Part shown: positions 13,282 through 28,500 of the stretch, piece after piece
Layout of the letters: every line of letters starts with the position of its first letter
How positions within the stretch are numbered: the stretch's first letter is position 1
Origin: Chrysomallon squamiferum
Taxonomy: Eukaryota; Mollusca; Gastropoda; Neomphalida; Peltospiridae
Assembly (NCBI GenBank): GCA_012295275.1
Contig: CM022667.1
Span: 12,716,038-12,780,037 of the forward strand
Direction: 5' to 3'
DNA length: 64,000 nucleotides
Translations under genes and position numbers: made by a program
The notes under the pieces: model-generated
What the model was told of the DNA's origin: nothing
Databases searched by the model: none
What the model saw: only the letters and a program-made list of their open reading frames with translations

Positions 13282-16200
13282 TAAAGGAAAATTGTCTTTC
13301 AACATTACAGCAAATCCTCTTGTGAACCCAAAATGTCTTTGTATCAATCATATACACTTGAAAACAGATGGTAAATTGATTTTTAAAGTGAAAAATCATG
13401 ATATTGTAAATAAATAAAGGATGGTCCTCTTTCCGTTTACTATTGTATTTCTGGAGCTTATTAACAGTGGAAAAGGGTGACCATATCCCTATGACCTTAT
13501 ATGATTCAACAAAGCCAGTCCAGCTTTGAAGAAGGAACGAAAGAAAGTTTGAGTCACAATTAGTTGTCCAGTCTCATTATATGGTCTGTGTGGTTCAGGG
13601 GACATTATAAAGAATCTAAATGTAATTGAACTCGGCTTTACAGGAGGTTGATGGAATTATTATTATTTTTTTATTAGTATTTGAGGAAGCGTGGCAGTAA
13701 ATATGGCATATGGATGAATAATTGTTGAAATTAAGTGAAAATGTTTTGTCACTTGTAAATTGGCTGGTGTTGGTTGTTCACTGTTTGAAAAAAAAAGAAA
13801 AAAAAAAATCTTTTATGTGTGGCCCAGATCATAGAAACTGAGAAGCTGTATCTGTTCATTTGTTTAAATTAGTTGTATTTTTTTTCATTTTTGTTGAATC
13901 TTTTTGGTGTTAAATGGATATCGTATTCTTTGTGTCTGTTATCTGAATACCATATTAGAAAATAGATATTTTAATTAAAAACTAAATTTTATTAGTAGCC
14001 AAACAAAATTTGAAAAAGAGGTAAATTGTGCAATAATGATATCTACAAATTATTATTAATATCATCATTTTCATTTTTACTAATTTATGAGAGAATTTCT
14101 GTTGAAAATATTTTATTATTGCATTTGTGACATATTTGTTTTTGAATTAATTATACACAGAAAAAAGGTTAAATTAATTTCATTTGGTTCACACGAGGCT
14201 GAAATATTTCATATTATTTAAATTTCTGTTGGGTCTGTATTTCTTTTTCATTGATCTGTTAATCTTTAACTTTCCCATAACTAAGCCAAGAAAAAATTCA
14301 TCTCAGTAATCCATTAACCTCTGCCTTACTATAAATACATTTTCAGTTATTATTATTAATATTATTTTTATTATTTTGCAGTCAGCTAAAAATTGAACTT
14401 CTAAATTGTTTGTTTCAGTTCTTTTTTTTCTTTTTTTTCTTTTAATAAAATAAAAATGTCTAATTTATCAAGGGTTTATTAAACAAAGTATTTTGTTTCT
14501 TTATATTCATTGTTATTTGATGGCAGTCAGAAGTAATTATTATCACATGAGATTGTGTCACTTCAGAATCACAATAAGTTTTCCTATAACAATACATCAA
14601 ACATATGTTTTTTACAGTCATGTTTTTACTTCTTTTTTTCTTCAAAATTACCAGTTATTATTATTTTTATTTTTTTTTTTTACATAACAATAACAGAAAG
14701 TATTGATAATTATAAAATCATTTATTATATTTTTTCTAGACTTCCTATTCAACTTCATAAGTGTCACTGAATTTTTATTTCATTCCTCTGTTTTCAGTGT
14801 TCCTCTCTCTCCCTATTGTCCTTTTACATTTCTGATTACCATTGTTTTCATTTCATTTATCAGTTGTCAGGAGTTCAAACGAGCAACCCTTCACCATAAG
14901 GGTGGATAATAATTTGTTTTTTGCTTTCCATAATTACGAAATAATGGCCAGACCTCATTGTTGTCACCTCATATCAGAGATATATTTTGAGATATTAAAG
15001 AGGATATAATTTATTTTTCATCGCATCTGGCTCATAGATTTTATAATCATAGATGTTGATGAGGGACACCCCTAGTGTTCAGGTGTCGCCCTGGTGTTGG
15101 GTGGAGAGGTTCTGATATAACTGATGCATTCAACCATGTAACAATGTTGACACGTCCATCCATCATTTGTCTGAGTGTACGTGTGTCTCTGTTCTTGCTG
15201 GATCTCACAAACCAGTTCAGTTGATCTGTCTGTCCACACTGAGAACAATAAAAGGTCTTGGTAGTTTCCCCGTACTCTACACACTATAGCTTGTTGAACG
15301 TTTGTAAACCTAACACAGAGCTTTTATCACTTAACATCACATAGCGGTCTCGGTCTCAACACTCAGATTATTTTCTAAAGAAAAAAACACTTTTTAAGAA
15401 GGAAAAAAAAATAAAGAAGTAAAATGTTCCGTAAACTGACACTTCTTTTTATCCTCCATTACAAGGCTTTGACCAAAAAAAAAAATTAAAAAAATGTTTT
15501 CTTCCTTCTTGGCTGGAGATGAGATTGTGAAAAGCTGTGAAATTTTTAATTGTGTTAATTTGACGGGAATGGTTGGATTGAAAAAGGTGAGCAATCCACC
15601 TGTGATGCATGTGTCCAACTCCCATAGAGTTAAGAGCTGTTGACAATTCTTTCAGAGAAAAAAGGAAAGCATTAGGTTTCACAAATAACTATTTACACTA
15701 TGTGTTTGACATAGGCAGTAAATAATAGTCCCTCGAAGTTTTGTAAAAAGTGAAATAATGAAAATAGCTAGTAGCAAAACTGTATTTAAAAAAAAAAAAA
15801 AAAAAATCTGTTTATGTTCATAAATTGTATGGAAGAAATTACACACATCATAGTTTGACTTGGAAACTGATTTTTTTTCTTCAAAAAAAAAAATAAAGAA
15901 GTAATGTAACGGTTAACTGAACAAAGGTTAATCTGTGACAATAATTGAGTCTTTTCTTGCAGACTATTAAGAAAATGTGTTAAATATTGTGTTCAAAATT
16001 GAGCCAAGAGTAAATTACTTAAATGATTTTAAAAATTTGCTAATTTTAATGGGCCAGCCAAATGAGAAATTTGAGAAATAGTAATTACTGCTCTTTGAAG
16101 ACAAAATACATTAGAGCATCTAATAAAATACAAAATCTTTATTTTTATCTTTTCATTCAACTTTATTGTTATTGTTATTTTATTTTATTTATTTTTTTAA

Positions 16201-17750
16201 ATTTTTTAAATTTTATTTAATTATTATTTTTATTTTTATTTTTATTTTTATTTTTATTTTTATGTTTATGTTTATGTTTATGTTTATGTTTATGTTTATT
16301 GCTATTGCTATTGTTATTGTTATTGTTATTGTTATTAGTATTAGTATTATTATTATTTTATTATTATTATTATATTAAAATTTATTTTTTTGGGTATTAT
16401 TATAATTATTATTTAAAGCAGTATTAGGAATTTAAGTACATTTAGTAACATTTGTATAAAATATTTTAATTGGTACTGTTTTATTATGTCATAATACTTG
16501 TAAGATAATCAGGTTGTTTAATCTATATATCAATGCAACATTAGCAAAAACCTGTTCTATAAAGATTATTTTTATTTCACTTAATATTTTAGTTTTCATA
16601 TTTAAATAAACCCACCCCTTCCAAAAACAACCCCAAAACTCTGCAGTTTAACATTGTGCTTATGTTGCACTGTCTGAAATCAAGGAATTATTTTTTGTTT
16701 CAACACTGACCCCATAAGGAATAATTTTTTTTATCAGTCTGTAATTTGTATCATGTTTCTTTTATTAGGTATTGATCATGCCAACAAAATATTTTAATGG
16801 TTATTTTATTTCACTGTCAGTCACCTCATATTTAACATGCATGAAAAGATAAATAGATTACATTTTGTTCTTGAAAGTGTTTATGATCTTTTGCTTAGAC
16901 TTTTTACACTGTGCATGATGCTGTAGTTATCCCCATCACGTGCTTGCCTTTGATGGGCAGACAGCTACATAAACATAAAGTGGTAGTTTTTTGTTATTGT
17001 CAGGAGATTGGATAGGCAGTTTACTCAGTCTGTTGTTGAGCGAGGAGAAGAAAGGCGTTGACAGTTTGTATGATATAAGTGTAAACAAACACAACTGTCA
17101 GACTAAAGTGGCCATCTTTCTATAGGAAGTGAGTTTTCAAACTGCACAGTAACGGAGTTGAATTACCAACACTTGTTATTACACTTACATTTTGTTAAGA
17201 GGCTGTCATGGGTAATTATTTGTACAAGATCTAGTTGATTGTTAGGGAGGAGAGGGCATTGTTTAACAAGTTTACTGCCGCTGTTTGAATCTGTCAACGC
17301 TTGCTTGTTAGTAGTTACACAGCAGATGGTTCACTGACCCACCAATGACCATTGAGTGTCCTGTCACTTGATGCAGGGTGACCACTTCTGAACCCACCCT
17401 CAGAGAGCCGAGAACAAATCAATCAATGTTTAACTAGTAAGATATTCTTCCACTAACTCTAATTCAATGAAGACACGAGACCTCTTTGCTGAGGGCAGTT
17501 GTTACAGATCAAAGTTTAGAGACTTCAGCCCCTGGCAATTCTCTTACATGTTGATACAAATGACCTTGGTCATAGGGTCAACAATAAGGGACAATAAAGT
17601 GAAATATGAACACCTTCTTTTACAAGATATTGTACAAGCACTGCCAGACAATCTGGGGTGTATTTTTAGTTGTCTTCAGCCAGCTAGGAAATGGCATAAA
17701 AATGGACACTATATGCTAAATAAGTTTGACAATATTTGTTAGACAATGAT

Positions 17751-17781
<31 letters not shown>

Positions 17782-18677
17782 AAATTAATAATAATAATAA
17801 TAATAAAATATAATAAAAATAATAATAATGGATAAAAAAAAGGATACAAATTATTTCAAGCTTTCAAAATATTTTCCTTTTGTTTTAGAGAATACCCATT
17901 TAACATTTTAACATATGTATTAAATTTGTTCTGTGATAAAAGGTTTTGTTAAAATTTTATTTATTTTATTTTTATATTTTTTTTTTTTTTTTTCATTGAA
18001 ATGTTTATGCTGTAATTATATAACAGTTTTCTGAATACATTTTCAGTAATATAAAAGAATGAAACAAATCAAAGAAAAAATAAAACAAAAACAACAACAA
18101 AAAAAAGATCGAAAGATAATGAAAAAAAATAATGCTTGCATATTTGTGGTTTCTGAAATCTCGTGGTGGCTAACCGCAATTTTGTTCATCTGCCGCAACA
18201 CATTTAAGGGTAAAGAAAATAGACCTGACCTTTTGAGGAAGTTTATTTTTTAAAGAAGACTTAGTGCATAATTTATTGGGTGGTGTGCAATGACTCACTA
18301 AATAAAGTGTATTCACGTCTATTGAATCTGCAGTCTCTTTCACAACGCTGGGACATCTTGTTCGCCTTATCAAGACATGTGAATGGATTTTCGTTTGGTG
18401 TTCCTTCCCGTACTTGATCACTTTTATTCAAATTCAATTAGCCCTTTGTGTATGATCTGATTTAATGATCCCTAGGCTTATTCACTTGTGATGTAATCTG
18501 TTTGTCTAAAGCTGCAAAAACGTTTTGTCGGGATTAGAATATCCTAAATACCCTTATACTGCTGTTTCATTATTAACAAGAATAGAATGCTTTGCACTGT
18601 GCAGTCTCTGTGTGTGTGTGTGTGGTTTTTTTTATCTTTTTTTTTTCTTTCTTGTTCCTTTAGCCCTGTTTTTTTTT

Positions 18678-18745
<68 letters not shown>

Positions 18746-21700
18746 CTCTGGGATTTGATTAACAGCCAATCTGTTTGACTTGTCATTTTAGTTATATGAG
18801 ATTTTAAAAATTATTTTATTTTTGACACAACTCTTCAGTGCGTCAATTATATTTATTATATTTAAATCAATCTCATATCTTTAGATTTTTATTAAATAAT
18901 TTTTAATTATCTTAAAAATATATGTTCTTGGGGATTTGTGGATGAGTTTGTTTTGTGCTTATTGTGAATTTCATCCATCAGTCCATTGTTTGACTGATTT
19001 CCTTTTTTCTGCCATCTATTACTTTACAATCATCTATTATTTTGTCGCTTCATTCAGTTAAGCCATGAAACTATTCTGAATTTTGAATATATTTCTAACT
19101 TTAATATTTCTTTTCTAGATGGTCAGTATTATGAATGAATGAATATAAACATACTGCTTTCATGTTTTATTTATTTATGGGAGTTCATTTAATTATTTAT
19201 TTTTACTAATTGTGTTAATATTTATTTTATGTATACAACATGAAGTTTATTATAATTTTATTAATTTCATTTTCTATTTTTTTATAAACTTGTTTTTACA
19301 AATATCCAAATCATTAATTCATTGCCATAATTTGAATAGGAAAGGAAATTTTTATTTTATTTTATTTTATTTTATTTCATTTTATTTATCAACTATTAAT
19401 GAAAAAAATATCTTTTTGAAAGTCTAATTTTGTTATAAAATTTGTATTTTTAAAAAAGAAATGGTTCAGATTTGTTTCATCTCAAACGAGTAATTAAACT
19501 TTAAACACATCCAAATTGAAAACTTGCTTATTAACTTCAGCTTCTAATAATTCATTTGGGAAATATTAACATGAAAATGATACACCATCATGATACCTTG
19601 AGAAAAAAAATCACTTGGAAATATATTCTGACATTAATTCTACCATTAATCTCCACACCAACGTCAGTGCGTGTGGCTCGGGGAAAGGTTTCGACAGATT
19701 GACACTTTCAAAACTGAACTGGTTAATATTGTACTGGTGACAATTTGTGTTTGTTTTTCACTTAATAAGACAGTAATTACTAATGTTAATTTGCCCCTAT
19801 CCTCTTTCTGTGATTAACAGGAGAAACACCAGCAATTGGAAAGAAAATTAATTAACCTGCATGGGTTGTAGACACCAAATCCATTGGCTTGTACTGTGTC
19901 ATAAGTGGGCTGGTCAGAGAAGAATTTTTTTTTATAAATAATAATAAAAAATAAAACCCCTAGAAATTGGCCTGTATATGAAAGTCAGTTTTTCATTATT
20001 TATTCTTTTTGTGATTATTTGGTCACTAGTCCTTTGATACTGTTATGTAGCTGAAACATACGGCTGAAGTTTTAGACAAACAGATATTTTTAAGAATATA
20101 TAATTTAATCAAAAAATAAAATAAAATGAAATTAAAAATTGACCTGTATTTATTATAAAAGTTATTGTTTTTTACATATTATTATTATTTATTATTTTAT
20201 TTTTCTTTTTATTATTTTATTTTATTTTATTCAGATTTTATTTTTTTATATAAATGTATACAGTATTTGTTTTAACAAATTTCAAAATTGTTGATTCTTA
20301 TCCATAACATTAATAGGGAAATGAGATATATATTTTATACTATTTTTAATCATTAATTACTTTCAATTAAATATTATTTATTTATTTAAATATTAATATT
20401 TCAGATAAATAGATTTTAGTGCATTATTATAATTTTTAAATGTATTTAAGAGAAATCCTTAAAATTTTTACCTAATAATTTATATAGTTGTAACATTTTG
20501 TTATAGTAAATAGCAAATTTACATTTAAAAAAAAATTGAAGAAAAAATATTATTTTGCTATTTCATTGAAGAAATTTGAGATATTTTGTATTTGTTTTTT
20601 AAATATTTATTTTATGAAACAAACTCTGCTAAGTACAAAAGATACTCTAACCAAATTTTATTCAGAAAATAACCTTTTATAAATGCATGGTGGGTTGTTG
20701 TTTTTTGCGGGGATTTTGGTTATTGTAAAACATTTCCCTTTTGAAATAGTTATTACTTTTTATTTCTTTCATGTAAGGGAAGAAAATACTTAAAAAGAAA
20801 TTATAATATGATAATACTGAAGGAAAATGTTTAATATTATTGTTCTTCTTCTTAATTAAAAGTTTCTGTACAGTATTAATATTTCTAAACTGAAAAGAAA
20901 ATGCAAAATGAAATATCTGGCAATCTGTCTCTGACAGGAGAAAATAAAAAAGAAAATTTAACATTTTTTTATTTACTTAATATCTGGAACAAATATTACA
21001 GCTTTACTCAGTTTGTTAAATGTATGCAGAATCACGTGTAATATGTTTGCACCTAAATTAATTAGGACAAATTTCTCTAACTATTTTTATGGACATTATT
21101 TGGAAACTGAAAGCTTTGAATTGATCAAAGTGTAAAAATAAAAATAGCTTTATAAACAGTTCCTTTTCTCTCTGTCTCTCTATTTTTTTTTTTTTATAAC
21201 AGATAACCAAAATGCTGACATATGCCACACTTTTCTTTGATCAATAGAGAGCACAGAAAATAATAAAAAATTAAATTTTATTTTTTAAATGGGTCTTGTC
21301 AGAGCTTTCAATATCTAATATTAGCAACTGTTTCTTAGTTTTCGGTGGCTTATTGTTCACTGTGATCAAAGGTGAAAGGCAATTTCAAATAACAGAGAGT
21401 GAATTTACTCTGTAACAAAGCCATAGGTTTTTATACATGATTGATCAGTGAAGCATGTCGCCTGGCCTTTTCTTGCTCTTCTTTGACCTCTGATGCCCAG
21501 CAGACCAAGCACTCTTAAATTTAGTTGTCGACCCTCATCTTGATAAAGAATGACCTGTAATTATGCCATCCCTTATTTGACTTGATGTCACATGTTTTTG
21601 TCTGTAATTCCCAAGGGCCACATTCTCATTTGTCTTCAGCTCTTCACCAGTGACCATACGGGTGGTTCTCGCCATGTCGAGTGTCGTTAGATAATCTTAA

Positions 21701-24700
21701 TGTCGGAGCTGCAGTCGTTGTAACAAATGGTATTTTAAGCTTGTGGGTTTGTTGCAAGTTTAACTTTCTGCTAGTTTTTTTATGATTTTTTCCAATTAGA
21801 GGATTAGAAGGTGTTTACCAGTCCATTGTCATGAATGTTGTCTTGCCAAGTCAACACTTAATTTAGTGAAAATTTTCTTTCAGGATGTCGATTACAGCTT
21901 CATTTATTTTAAAATCTACTTTAACAATGTCATAGTGTCTTCCAACACCTGCTTGCCAAGCAACAACTGAATGCTTGACACTAGACAAATCAAATCCATG
22001 GCTTTTCACAATTTCTCTGAAGATTAATGTTGTTTTTTTTTCTTTTCTATTATGTTATAGTATATATTACTTTTCTTTTACCCATACAAATTATCGACAG
22101 TCTTTGTCCATTAATGAGATTTTCATTATATTTATTGTTAACAAAAGGATATTGAACAGAGGGGCCAAATTGTTGACTTGTTATGTTAAGGCAGTTGTCA
22201 AAGTTAGTGTGTCCACGTGCTGCTGGAAAGGACAAGCTTGTCTTGAATCAGTACTGTAACTTCATATCATTTATTATTATTGAACACTGTACTTTACAAT
22301 GCGGGCTATTGTCAGGTCGCCTGGCCTACATTTCACGGCACACGACCCAGTGTTCATTCAGGGGGGGTCTCGTGCTCTGTCAGGGGGGTCTGGGGCACAT
22401 GTCTCTTTGTGTGACCTTCTTCATCACCTATGTCACAGTGATTGAACTGACTTGGCCTGAATGCCAACATGAAAGCGATATTTGTCTGTGATTATAAATG
22501 ACGAGATTTAATATTTAAAGAATCTGACACCTTTTTGAACTGGTCATGTGTCCACAACTAATGGCTCTGACAACAAAAGCCTTAACACAATGATTTTGCA
22601 ACAAACTTTTAATTATGTTATCGTTATATAAGAGGCTTTTATAAACTCCTTAAGCCCATAGTAAGTAAATCTTTTTATTATTATTTTTTTGTTGTTGTTG
22701 TCACACCCTGGTATTCAAACATCACCTGTTCTTGACACCTTCTTCAATAAGCCTAAATTATGAAAAGAATTCTTGGGCTTTTTTCTTTGAGCAGCACAAG
22801 TTCATTTGTTGCAGATTAATTAATTATATGCCAGGACAAGTTTGATGGACAGTTGAGACTTGCATTTAATAGTGCTTGAACCTAATTAGTTGATATCTTG
22901 TTAACAAATCAAACAAAGTAAAAGCATCTGTCAGGGGTTAATGTGGCACCACACAAAACCCGAGTTTTATTGGACAATATTACTCAGCGAAAATGACACA
23001 AGAATAGTAGGAAATTCGGTCATTTTGAAATATTGCTGACGAGAAAATTGCATGAGATTCATAATTGTTCTGAAATTACTGGAACTTTAATTTAAGGTTG
23101 AATCATTATATCTTTTCATCATTTGTTAATGTGTTTGAATTATTTATGAGGAAACATTTTTCTCTTTTTTTTATTTTTAAACTTGTTCATTTATTTCCTT
23201 TTTCTCCTCTCATGAAAAGCTTTACATTGTATAGGTGATAGGAGATTCGAGAAAACTAATTGAAGGGTGCCAAATTAATGGTATTGCTACAGATTAGAAT
23301 GGACTCTATTGTATGTCATTCTATAATCTAGTGAATCATTGCAATGTTTAGTTTTTAAAATAGTAATTTAGATTTTAATGTCTTTAGGCATAGCAACACA
23401 TGTACACAAAAGACAATGTTTCACACTGTTTTTAGGAATTGTTAGCGGGGAAAAAAGTGGAAAAGGAAGATAGGATGAAAAATATAATCAGAAGATAATA
23501 GTTAATATAACAGTATTGATTGTCAGTTTATTTCTTTATTTTTTATTTAAAACTAGATACAATTCTAGAAGACTTTTATTTAAATTTTTTATTACGTGAT
23601 ATACATTTGTCTTATTTTACTGATAAAAGCAAAAGTAGTAAAATGAATATTAATGTGGTTTTTGTACTAAACAAGACTTTCTTTATACATAAAACACAAT
23701 ATGAATTTACTACAGGTGTCATAGGATATAAAACAAATCTCGGCCTGTAATTCTACCCATATACAGAATCTGAACCTGCAATAAAATCTTCCTGCAACAA
23801 GGGTGTATCAAGGTACATTTCAAAAACAGACACAGCATTTTCATTTTTTTTTACATTTTCTAAAAGTGTGCCTGGACTGTTATGAAAAGAGTTGCTGGCT
23901 TTAATTCCAGCAATTTTTGTGTTTGATGAGATTTTCAAGCTCAGATGAAGAAGAAGACTATGAATAAATTGTAGTATTGTATGACAACACCTACACACAC
24001 AGCAAGTGTTAGACAGACTACGCGTGGCTTGGCGGGCCAGGACGTACGCTCGGTGCACTGTTTCAGGTCATTTTTCAATAGAGTGTTTGTTGCCGATACG
24101 GCCATCAAGCACACACTGTACTGGTACGTAATTATAGGTAATCTTTTTTTTTTGTCAGTGACACGGTTCAAGTGAACACTCCTACAGTACGTTACAGAAT
24201 TAAAAAACTCATGTTTCGGATTGTGTAAAACAACATCTGCCCAACTTTGTGGACTAAACCACTACAATCAATTAAAATAAATACAACTTTCTTGACTGGC
24301 GGTCGTTCACTTTTTGTACCCCTCCACTGATCACCTCCCTCCCCTAATTCAACTGCTTTCCCTTTTTGTATTGATATCAACTTGAGTTCATTTAAGTAAA
24401 AAAAAAAAAATAGTAATAATAATAATTAAAAAAAGAAGTATTTTCAAATCATGATTGTAATTTTCAGCCATTGATTTATATACCAAGATGATTTACATGG
24501 GTGTCTTTGATTAGATTCTGTAAGAAACCTTGCTAAGACAGTATGTAGGTAAAGATTGATTGTGTTTTCTTGGAGAGATGTCTATTTTCAAACCTTTCTG
24601 TCAATCAGGTACTCTTATAACGACTGTTTTAATTTCCGTTGCTTACATTTTAACATAGCCTAACTGCTGTCACAGAGAAAGGAATGCCATTAACCAGTGA

Positions 24701-25543
24701 CTTGACTGAAGAAACAGCTTTAAGAGTGACTGAGTGCATTAATGAATGAGTAAGCAAAATCACTGGATGGATAAAAGAATGAAAGAAAAAGTAAATGAAA
24801 ATTTGTATACAGAAATTATCAAATATAATACAGAACTTGTACACAGGTTAATATATATATCATTGTTATCATTTTTCGTTTATTTTCATCATCATCATTG
24901 TGAAAAACTGTTATTATCACTGCTTTGTTCATTGAAACATTGTAAAGTAACTTACTGAAACATAAATTAAAGTTGTAAAATATAATGGCTTTAATGGTAG
25001 GAACTGCTGGCTCTTGTGTTGTTACTGGATTTTGAAAAAAAAAAAAAAAAAATTCAACATATTTATTTAATCAAATTTTTTTTGTTTTAAATTTAAATTT
25101 ATATTTGGCAACATACTATCGAACATAATGGTACATTATCTGAAAAAAATAAGTAATTTGTTGACATATTTCTCATTTGGGTTATTTATAATGACAATAA
25201 CATATTTAGATGTAAAAATAGTGTGTATTTGCTGGACCAATTGATTTGTGTTTTTCAAGAGAGATTAGTGTAAAGCGGCTGTAATATTAAGGCTTTACTC
25301 AAGTTAAGTGCTCTGAGTTTTAACAGTGTGATTGAACACAAAGTTAACCACAGGAAAACAAGTGGGTGTTGTAGAAGATGTTGATGAAAAAGAATCCTCA
25401 TTGTTGCTATAAACACTGTTTATGACTTCAAAAGTCAGCTAGTTCAATAGGTAATTGGCTGAAAGTCCATTGTCATTATTATTGGTAGTTATCACTTGTC
25501 ATTTTCATTGACTTCATCATCATCATCATCATCATTATCATCA

Positions 25544-25579
<36 letters not shown>

Positions 25580-28500
25580 GTTTTTATTACTTCTACTATA
25601 GTTACTATATTATTATTATTTCATTATCATTATTACATTATTATTAATATTTTTATTACTTCTGCTATAATTACTATATTATTATCACTTTATCATTAAT
25701 ACATTTTTATTATTATTATTTATTATCAACACGATTGTTAGATAAATGATATCCATACATTTAACAAATCCTCTCATTCATTTTTTTTTTTAATTTTAAA
25801 ATTTATTTTATCTAGCTTACTTTATAATCACTTTTTGTTTTTATTTAATACCAATTTAAGATATATTCATCAGGCCTGAAAAATGAAAAACAATCAATAT
25901 TAATTGTTTCGAATGTATAATCTTAATTGTTTTAATTATTTTTTTAATTTTGTGGTACATTTCAGGAGAAAGATATTTTTCTTATCAAAATTTCATTTGA
26001 TCCTAATTAACATAAAATAATAATGCTATAAATTTTATTTTATTGGTTTCAAAAATGCATTTTAAAAACTGCTATTGACTTTTAAAATCATAATTAGGAT
26101 ATAATCTTGTTTAGAGTTTGTTTTTGTTTATAATATAAATTTGCACCAAATAACCTTTAACTTGACCTGCTTATAATTTATGAACTTTCACTTTTTGACT
26201 AATGCATTTTGCTTTTGGTTACGTAATATGGACTGGCTGACCTGTGACCTGTGACTTGACCTCATTTGAAATGTGACAGCATGTTGTAATATGATGCAGT
26301 AACGACATACCATGTATTAGTCTTGTAACATTCTAAATGTTTTATTGTCCTCATATTAACATAATTTATTACTGAACACTGACACACTACTGAATTATTA
26401 TAAAACGTTACAGTGATTCTTTTGACATGTCAGAAATTTGATGTTTTTGCACTTAGCAGTTTTAACTTTTGCAGAATGCACTTGAAAACATACTTAATGT
26501 TTGTGATATACAAGTAGGCTATAGTATAAATTCACCAAAATTAAATATGCTTGAAAGTGTTTAATTCATACTCAGTAATGTCAGTAAGTGGATCATTCAT
26601 CTATTTTTTTTTAAATAATTTATTCAAAAATACTTCTCTTTCTTCTTTTTAAACCTCATTCTTATCATCATCATCATCATCATCAACAACAACAACAACA
26701 TTATTATTGTATTTTATTATTTTTTTTATTATTTTTATTATTATTATTATAATGCATTGAAACTTTCACCATTAAACGTAAACATGTACAAATGCTACAA
26801 GTAATTGTGAATCATGGAAACCTCTTTATTTCTGAACTTTCTGCACTTGCTCACCTCTCCTGAGTTCATCACGGTAATATTATATAACTAACTGATACCA
26901 CAACTTGATGTAAAATGACATCATGTATGAAGTAACAGTCTGTTTAGAAATCTTAACAGCCTCATTAGTTAATCTGCTGCAAACTTTTTATCAGTGAAAG
27001 TGTCTGATCCAGACTTGTTAATTGTGACGACATTACCTAACTTGTTGTTATACAGGAAAGTCTAGACAATATGGTATATTAGGAGAAAAAAATGCAAGGA
27101 ATGCACTCTTTTATTAAGATTTATTAGATATTTGGTGTTGGGTTCTAATGTTCATTATAAAAAGCCAGGTTTGTTAGAAAGATTATTTTATGATTACCTT
27201 CATTTATTTATTTAAAAAAAATAATAATAAAAAAAAATTAAAAAAAAAAAAAAAAAAAAATATTATTTTGTAAAATATCAGTAATATAGTGCTATGAATG
27301 TTTTGGATCAGTTGTATTCCAGATCTTGTAAGAATTTTGCAACTGTTTGAAATGATAATATCATAATAATTGACTGAAAGATAAAATTAATAGTAAAGCC
27401 TGTTTTATCAGCAAATAAGTGCATGTTATTTTGAACAGTCAAAACACACTGATGTGTGTTACTTTTTAGTTTGTTCATACATCCATCCATCAGGCTATCC
27501 ATTCATTCATCCATCCATCCATCCATTCATTCCTTCATTCATTTATTTATTTGTACTGTACTCAGTATTTCCATCAGGGAGTGGATATTATGTAAAAAAT
27601 TGGAATGCTGGGAATTCCATTATTATTTTATTTTTTTTAAAACATGTTTAACAAGAGGCAGGATGTTGATGAATTCCTAACCACAAGAGATTATAGGAGC
27701 CACTTGTGTTATGAAGAACAGTAGCAAGTCCAAAGATGTGGTTTACCTCAAATCATTGCTTTGCAGGGTGTTAATAGCAGTTCATTTGTACCCTTAGTCA
27801 GGTATCTTGCTGTTAGCCCATCCTTGGTTTCATCCTCAGCCATCAGTTATTATTCAGTACATATCTATATAAATGTATCCCTCTGCATTTGACCTTATAT
27901 TATTGAGTATATTTTTAAACATTTTCTTTTAATAAAGATTATATTCAGAAAGAAAGTAAAAGAAAGGTGAAAGTAGCAGGAGTAGAAAACAGCTACAGTA
28001 GCAAATTGTACTTGATATTAGGAATACAAAATGAATAACTTAGAATGTACTCAGGTTCCAAATAAATATTTTACTAATAATTAGATAATGACAGTGACAA
28101 CAAACTCCTAATTAAACTTTAATTTCTTTATTGTCTCTTATTTCCTATTTATTAATGAAGAATAGATTATATAAATAAAAAAACTGTTTTTAAAAAATCA
28201 GTATGCAGAAAGGCACATTAGAAAACATTTGAAATAAAAGTGTCTGCATTAAGATTCTAACCAAAATTGTTTTAAAGTGTAGAAGTGTGCATTTATAAGA
28301 ATGAAAACTTTTAAAAAAAGTAATATATGTTTTAAGGCTTAGAATAAAGAGTTTTTAAAAAGTATTGTTGAGTGTAACTTTATATGTGTAATTGAAAAAT
28401 ATTTTAACATCAGTGAATGTTGATAGGCCTAAGATGGAAAATGTAACAATAGTTTATACATTAAGAAGGTGTAGGTGTTAAATAAAACATATTTAAAAAG

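Noticed and set aside
22183-22491. 102-codon open frame
   Set aside because: No homology and no usable start in context. It lies within a complex non-coding block.
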